A stretch of DNA of 64,000 bases from Raineyella sp044508675 (lineage in GTDB: Bacteria; Actinomycetota; Actinomycetes; Propionibacteriales; Propionibacteriaceae). Each line of letters begins with the position of its first letter. Position 1 is the first letter of the stretch. The notes below the pieces were generated by a model, which saw only the letters and a program-made list of their open reading frames with translations, ran no database searches and was not told the DNA's origin. This document shows, piece by piece, positions 61,759-64,000 of the stretch. The stretch spans positions 1 through 64,000 of the forward strand of contig JBIQHF010000008.1 of assembly GCA_044508675.1 (NCBI GenBank), in the 5' to 3' direction. Both the position numbers and the translations under genes were made by a program.

Positions 61759-61819
61759 TCTCGTAGCCGAGAAACGAATCCCCAGGGGCCGTCAGGTGAC
61801 ATACCGGCGGCCCCTGGTG
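61759..61819 (+). ncRNA. Structured element, copy B
   Basis: Two hairpins as in copy A: TCTCG-TAGC-CGAGA (61759-61772) and CCAGGGGCCG / CGGCCCCTGG (61782-61791 with 61808-61817), followed by TGTTTGTCC. TTAGCC-N17-TAGTCT (61723-61751) would start transcription at about 61758, the first base of the element. The next gene has its own -10 at 61864, so this could be a short independent transcript. Confidence 0.45.
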
Positions 61820-61863
61820 TTTGTCCAGTTCGTCTGAGAGTGATCCGGTCTGGGCCGGATAGC

Positions 61864-61869
61864 TACAGT
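61864..61869 (+). promoter_or_regulatory. -10 hexamer TACAGT, leaderless layout
   Basis: TACAGT lies 6 nt before the GTG at 61876. Confidence 0.55.
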
Positions 61870-61875
61870 GTCCCG

Positions 61876-63234
61876 GTGGAACTGTTGCGCGAAGGCCGAC
61901 GACTCCTTCGCGGCATGCTGTTCCGCAAGGTGCTGGCGGTGCGTCTCGCCGCCCAGGCAGCGGACGGCATCCTGCAGATGGGGTTGGCCTCCTACGTCCT
62001 GCTCTCCCCGGTCAACCAGCCCGATGCGCTGTCGATCGCCACGGTCCTCGCGGTCACGCTGCTGCCCTTCTCCATCATCGGCCCGCTGATCGGTGTCGTC
62101 CTCGACCGCTGGGACCGTCGTACGGTCATCATCGTCACCGACTCGATCCGCGCCGTCCTGGTCGCTGCCCTGGCGGTGCTGGTCGCCCAGGGGCCCCTCG
62201 ACCGGGGACAAACCCTGCTGTTCTACGGGATCGTGCTGGTGGCGATGAGCCTGAACCGGTTCCTGATGGCCAACCTGCAGGCCGCCCTGCCGCTGACCGT
62301 CCAGGGCCGCGACTTCCTGGTCGCGAACTCGATCATGCCGATGGTCGGCCCGCTGGGCGTGGTGATCGGGGCGCTCGTCGCGGGCGGGGTCCGGCTCGGC
62401 ACCGCGGCCAGCCTCCCGACCTGGACGGCGGATGCTGTGATCTTCGCCATCTCCGCCGCGGTATTCCTCGCCAGCGTCGGGCTTGCCGTCGCCGTCCCAC
62501 CGCGGGCGATCGGCCCGACGGTGGTCCACCGGCCGCGGGCCGGGGAGGTGCTGGGTGGGCTGCTCCGTGCCGTGATCCACCTGCGACGCCAGCGCCCGGC
62601 AGCCATCGGGCTGTCATTCTTCGCCGCCCAGCGCGTGCTGTACGGGATGATCTTCGTCCAGGCGATCCTGCTCTACCGGCACTGGTTCAACGCTGCGGAT
62701 GACATCGGCGGCGCGCTCGGCGACATCGGGATGTGGGCGGGAGCCAACGGGCTCGGGGTGCTGCTGAGCGCCATCGTCACCCCCCAGGTCGCCTCCCGGA
62801 TCGGGGTGACCAGGTGGATGGTCCTGCTCTTCCTCGGCGGCGGGGTGCTGCAGATCCTCCCGGGATCGACCTTCACCACCGTGGGCATGCTGGTCGGCGC
62901 GTTCTCGGTCGGCCTGCAGACCCAGTCGATGAAGATCTCGGTGGACACCCTGATCCAACGCCATGTGAAGCTGGCGTTCAAGGGTCGGGTCTTCATCGTC
63001 TACGACATGGTGTTCAACACCACGATCGTCATCGCCGCCTACCTGACTGCCGCACTCGCCCCACCCGACGGGCACTCGGTGCCGCTGTTCGTCGGGATCG
63101 GCCTCAGCATGATCCTGTTGGGCCTCGGGCTCCACGCCCTCACTCGAGGACGCGACGAGTCCCACGGTTGGAGACCTCGAAGCACTGGCCCCGAGGCGTC
63201 TCCCACCGCCATCGACCGGGAGTCGGTTGACTGA
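61876..63234 (+). CDS. MFS transporter
   Basis: 452 residues with about 12 membrane helices. LIGVVLDRWDRRTVIIVTDSIRA is the MFS signature loop between helices 2 and 3 (D-R-W-D-R-R). The fold resembles the MFS_3/enterobactin-exporter-like group. Substrate is unknown. GTG 61876 is chosen, with TACAGT 6 nt upstream; GTG 61840 is the longer alternative. The last 31 codons, rich in Arg, Ser and Pro, overlap the converging HNH gene by 95 nt. Confidence 0.85.
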   Translation: MELLREGRRLLRGMLFRKVLAVRLAAQAADGILQMGLASYVLLSPVNQPDALSIATVLAVTLLPFSIIGPLIGVVLDRWDRRTVIIVTDSIRAVLVAALAVLVAQGPLDRGQTLLFYGIVLVAMSLNRFLMANLQAALPLTVQGRDFLVANSIMPMVGPLGVVIGALVAGGVRLGTAASLPTWTADAVIFAISAAVFLASVGLAVAVPPRAIGPTVVHRPRAGEVLGGLLRAVIHLRRQRPAAIGLSFFAAQRVLYGMIFVQAILLYRHWFNAADDIGGALGDIGMWAGANGLGVLLSAIVTPQVASRIGVTRWMVLLFLGGGVLQILPGSTFTTVGMLVGAFSVGLQTQSMKISVDTLIQRHVKLAFKGRVFIVYDMVFNTTIVIAAYLTAALAPPDGHSVPLFVGIGLSMILLGLGLHALTRGRDESHGWRPRSTGPEASPTAIDRESVD

Positions 63235-64000
63235 GGCGGTAGCCGCCGTGGGTGCGGGCCCGATGGCTCGTACGCCCCAACGGGCCCAGGTTGTCCGGCT
63301 CGGTGAGCCCACCACTGGCGTACGGCACGGTGTGGTCCAGGTCGGAACGGCGCGCCGACACCGAGCCGAACGGCGCCACTTCGTAGGGCTGGGCGAGGCT
63401 GAGTTGCTCACGCATCCTGTCGGGCACCTCGTAGGCGTCGACGGGGATGGATTCCCGGTGGTCGATCACCTGGGTCACCCGGACCTTGCACCTTCCCAGC
63501 AGTCGCCCCAGCTCCTCGACCGGCAGCGGCCCATGGCCCTCCACCCGCACCGTTTCGCTGTCCACCCAGGTGTGCACGTAGAGGCGGACCACCGGCGCGC
63601 TGCCGGGGTGCTCGCCGCGGGCCAGCAGGCCCAGTGCGCGGGCCCGGCGGGTATCCAGGTCGGATTCGTCGCCGTCGCGGGCCAGGTCCTCGGCCATCCG
63701 GGACAGTGTGGTGTCGAGTTGGCGGGCATCGGCGGTGTCGAGCACGCCGAACACGTCCATCGCTCCGGTCGTCCCCGGGCGGAGGGCGATGCCGACGTGG
63801 CGGCGGTTGAGGCGGGATCGTTCCCGCGCGGCCGCCGCAGCCGGGTCGGCGGCCGCGATCTGCCCCTCGACCAGTCGCTGGGCGCGGGCCCAGGCCAGGT
63901 CGGGCAACGTGTCACCGATGGCGTCGTCGATCCGGATCGCCTGGAAATGTGTGAGTCCGTTGCACATCCGGGCCACGACGAGCGCCCGCCACGGCGGGAT
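63140..64000 (-). CDS. DUF222-HNH endonuclease, partial at window edge
   Basis: At least 286 residues, open at the window end, so the N-terminal part is missing. A DUF222-like helical part (about LARDGDESDLDTRRARALGLLARG) is followed by the HNH motif: RRSDLDHTVPYASGGLTEPDNLGPLGRTSHRARTHGGY with D-H, N and H in place. These proteins are numerous in actinobacteria and some are linked to mobile introns or repeats; a specific role is not established. The C-terminal end overlaps the MFS gene by 95 nt tail to tail. Confidence 0.88.
   Translation of the reverse strand: MPPWRALVVARMCNGLTHFQAIRIDDAIGDTLPDLAWARAQRLVEGQIAAADPAAAAARERSRLNRRHVGIALRPGTTGAMDVFGVLDTADARQLDTTLSRMAEDLARDGDESDLDTRRARALGLLARGEHPGSAPVVRLYVHTWVDSETVRVEGHGPLPVEELGRLLGRCKVRVTQVIDHRESIPVDAYEVPDRMREQLSLAQPYEVAPFGSVSARRSDLDHTVPYASGGLTEPDNLGPLGRTSHRARTHGGYRLSQPTPGRWRWETPRGQCFEVSNRGTRRVLE

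Larger units (their letters stand above)
61028..61875. other. Non-coding region between pilus operon and MFS gene
   Basis: About 850 nt without a convincing gene. Two short frames (61423-61707 minus, 61478-61726 plus) lack family similarity or a good ribosome site. The region has two copies of a structured element (61353-61412 and 61759-61819), an IdeR-like inverted repeat at 61333-61351, GGTGTTGYCC repeats near 61212-61275 and a possible promoter at 61723-61751. The promoter of the minus-strand pilus operon should also be here. Confidence 0.65.

Overview
The window is about 70% G+C over most of its length. It carries actinobacterial hallmarks: an F420/PPOX-type split-barrel protein, IdeR/DtxR boxes, a DUF222-HNH gene, a secretin-less Tad pilus locus with a LysM-BTAD protein, and 4-bp ATGA/GTGA gene overlaps. 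The hexamer CGTACG is conspicuously frequent. My best guess is an actinomycete of the Propionibacteriales (Propionibacteriaceae-like). That placement is inference from gene content and base composition; there is no rRNA or tRNA gene here.

1-13 kb: a truncated IS1634-type transposase end, then a minus-strand exopolysaccharide operon read from 12765 down to 618. It contains a BY-kinase/Wzz chain-length regulator, a PglF-PglE-PglD set predicted to make UDP-diacetylbacillosamine, a PglC-type initiating phosphoglycosyl transferase, a UDP-HexNAc dehydrogenase, a polymerase/ligase, one GT2, a pyruvyl transferase and a flippase. The distal part (about 340-5400) is clearly lower in G+C and looks imported. 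A perfect TGTGA-N6-TCACA site lies upstream of the operon.

13-20 kb: the helicase HrpB, divergent from an unusual DUF6884/GIY-YIG fusion; a PPOX protein with a small membrane protein; and a flavin-dependent monooxygenase/FMN reductase pair. 20-31 kb is a metal and sulfur uptake block: a siderophore ABC transporter behind a near-perfect IdeR box, a sulfate ABC transporter (cysP/T/W/A order), a repeat-rich intergenic region with a 13-bp tandem repeat, then feoA-feoB-nfu behind a second IdeR-like box.

31-48 kb: two paralogous AAA/winged-helix ATPases (31.1 and 41.9 kb), an aromatic-acid-exporter-like FUSC protein, a sulfide oxidation operon (sqr, dsrC-like, dsrE2), fumarase, rhodanese, a tandem universal stress protein, a Met/His-rich membrane protein, thiM-thiE, MscS, a large TPR protein, a DUF2207 protein and an FMN reductase. 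48-61 kb: acetate symporter with its DUF485 partner, then the Tad pilus operon (cpaB-like, cpaE-like, tadA, tadB, tadC, pilin, two TadE-type pseudopilins, LysM-BTAD and a repeat ATPase). 61-64 kb: a non-coding region with two copies of a structured element, an MFS transporter and a DUF222-HNH gene cut by the window edge.

A recurring layout is visible at starts throughout: a TAnnnT (or CAnnnT) hexamer exactly 6 nt (twice 7) before an ATG/GTG with no Shine-Dalgarno, which predicts leaderless transcripts for about a dozen genes. I used it to choose several starts. No obvious classical defence island, CRISPR array, prophage, origin or tRNA is present. The least explained signals are the twin structured elements near 61.4 and 61.8 kb, the phased TTAGG/CCTAA operator array at 31.0 kb, the DUF6884-GIY-YIG fusion and the AAA/wHTH paralogs.
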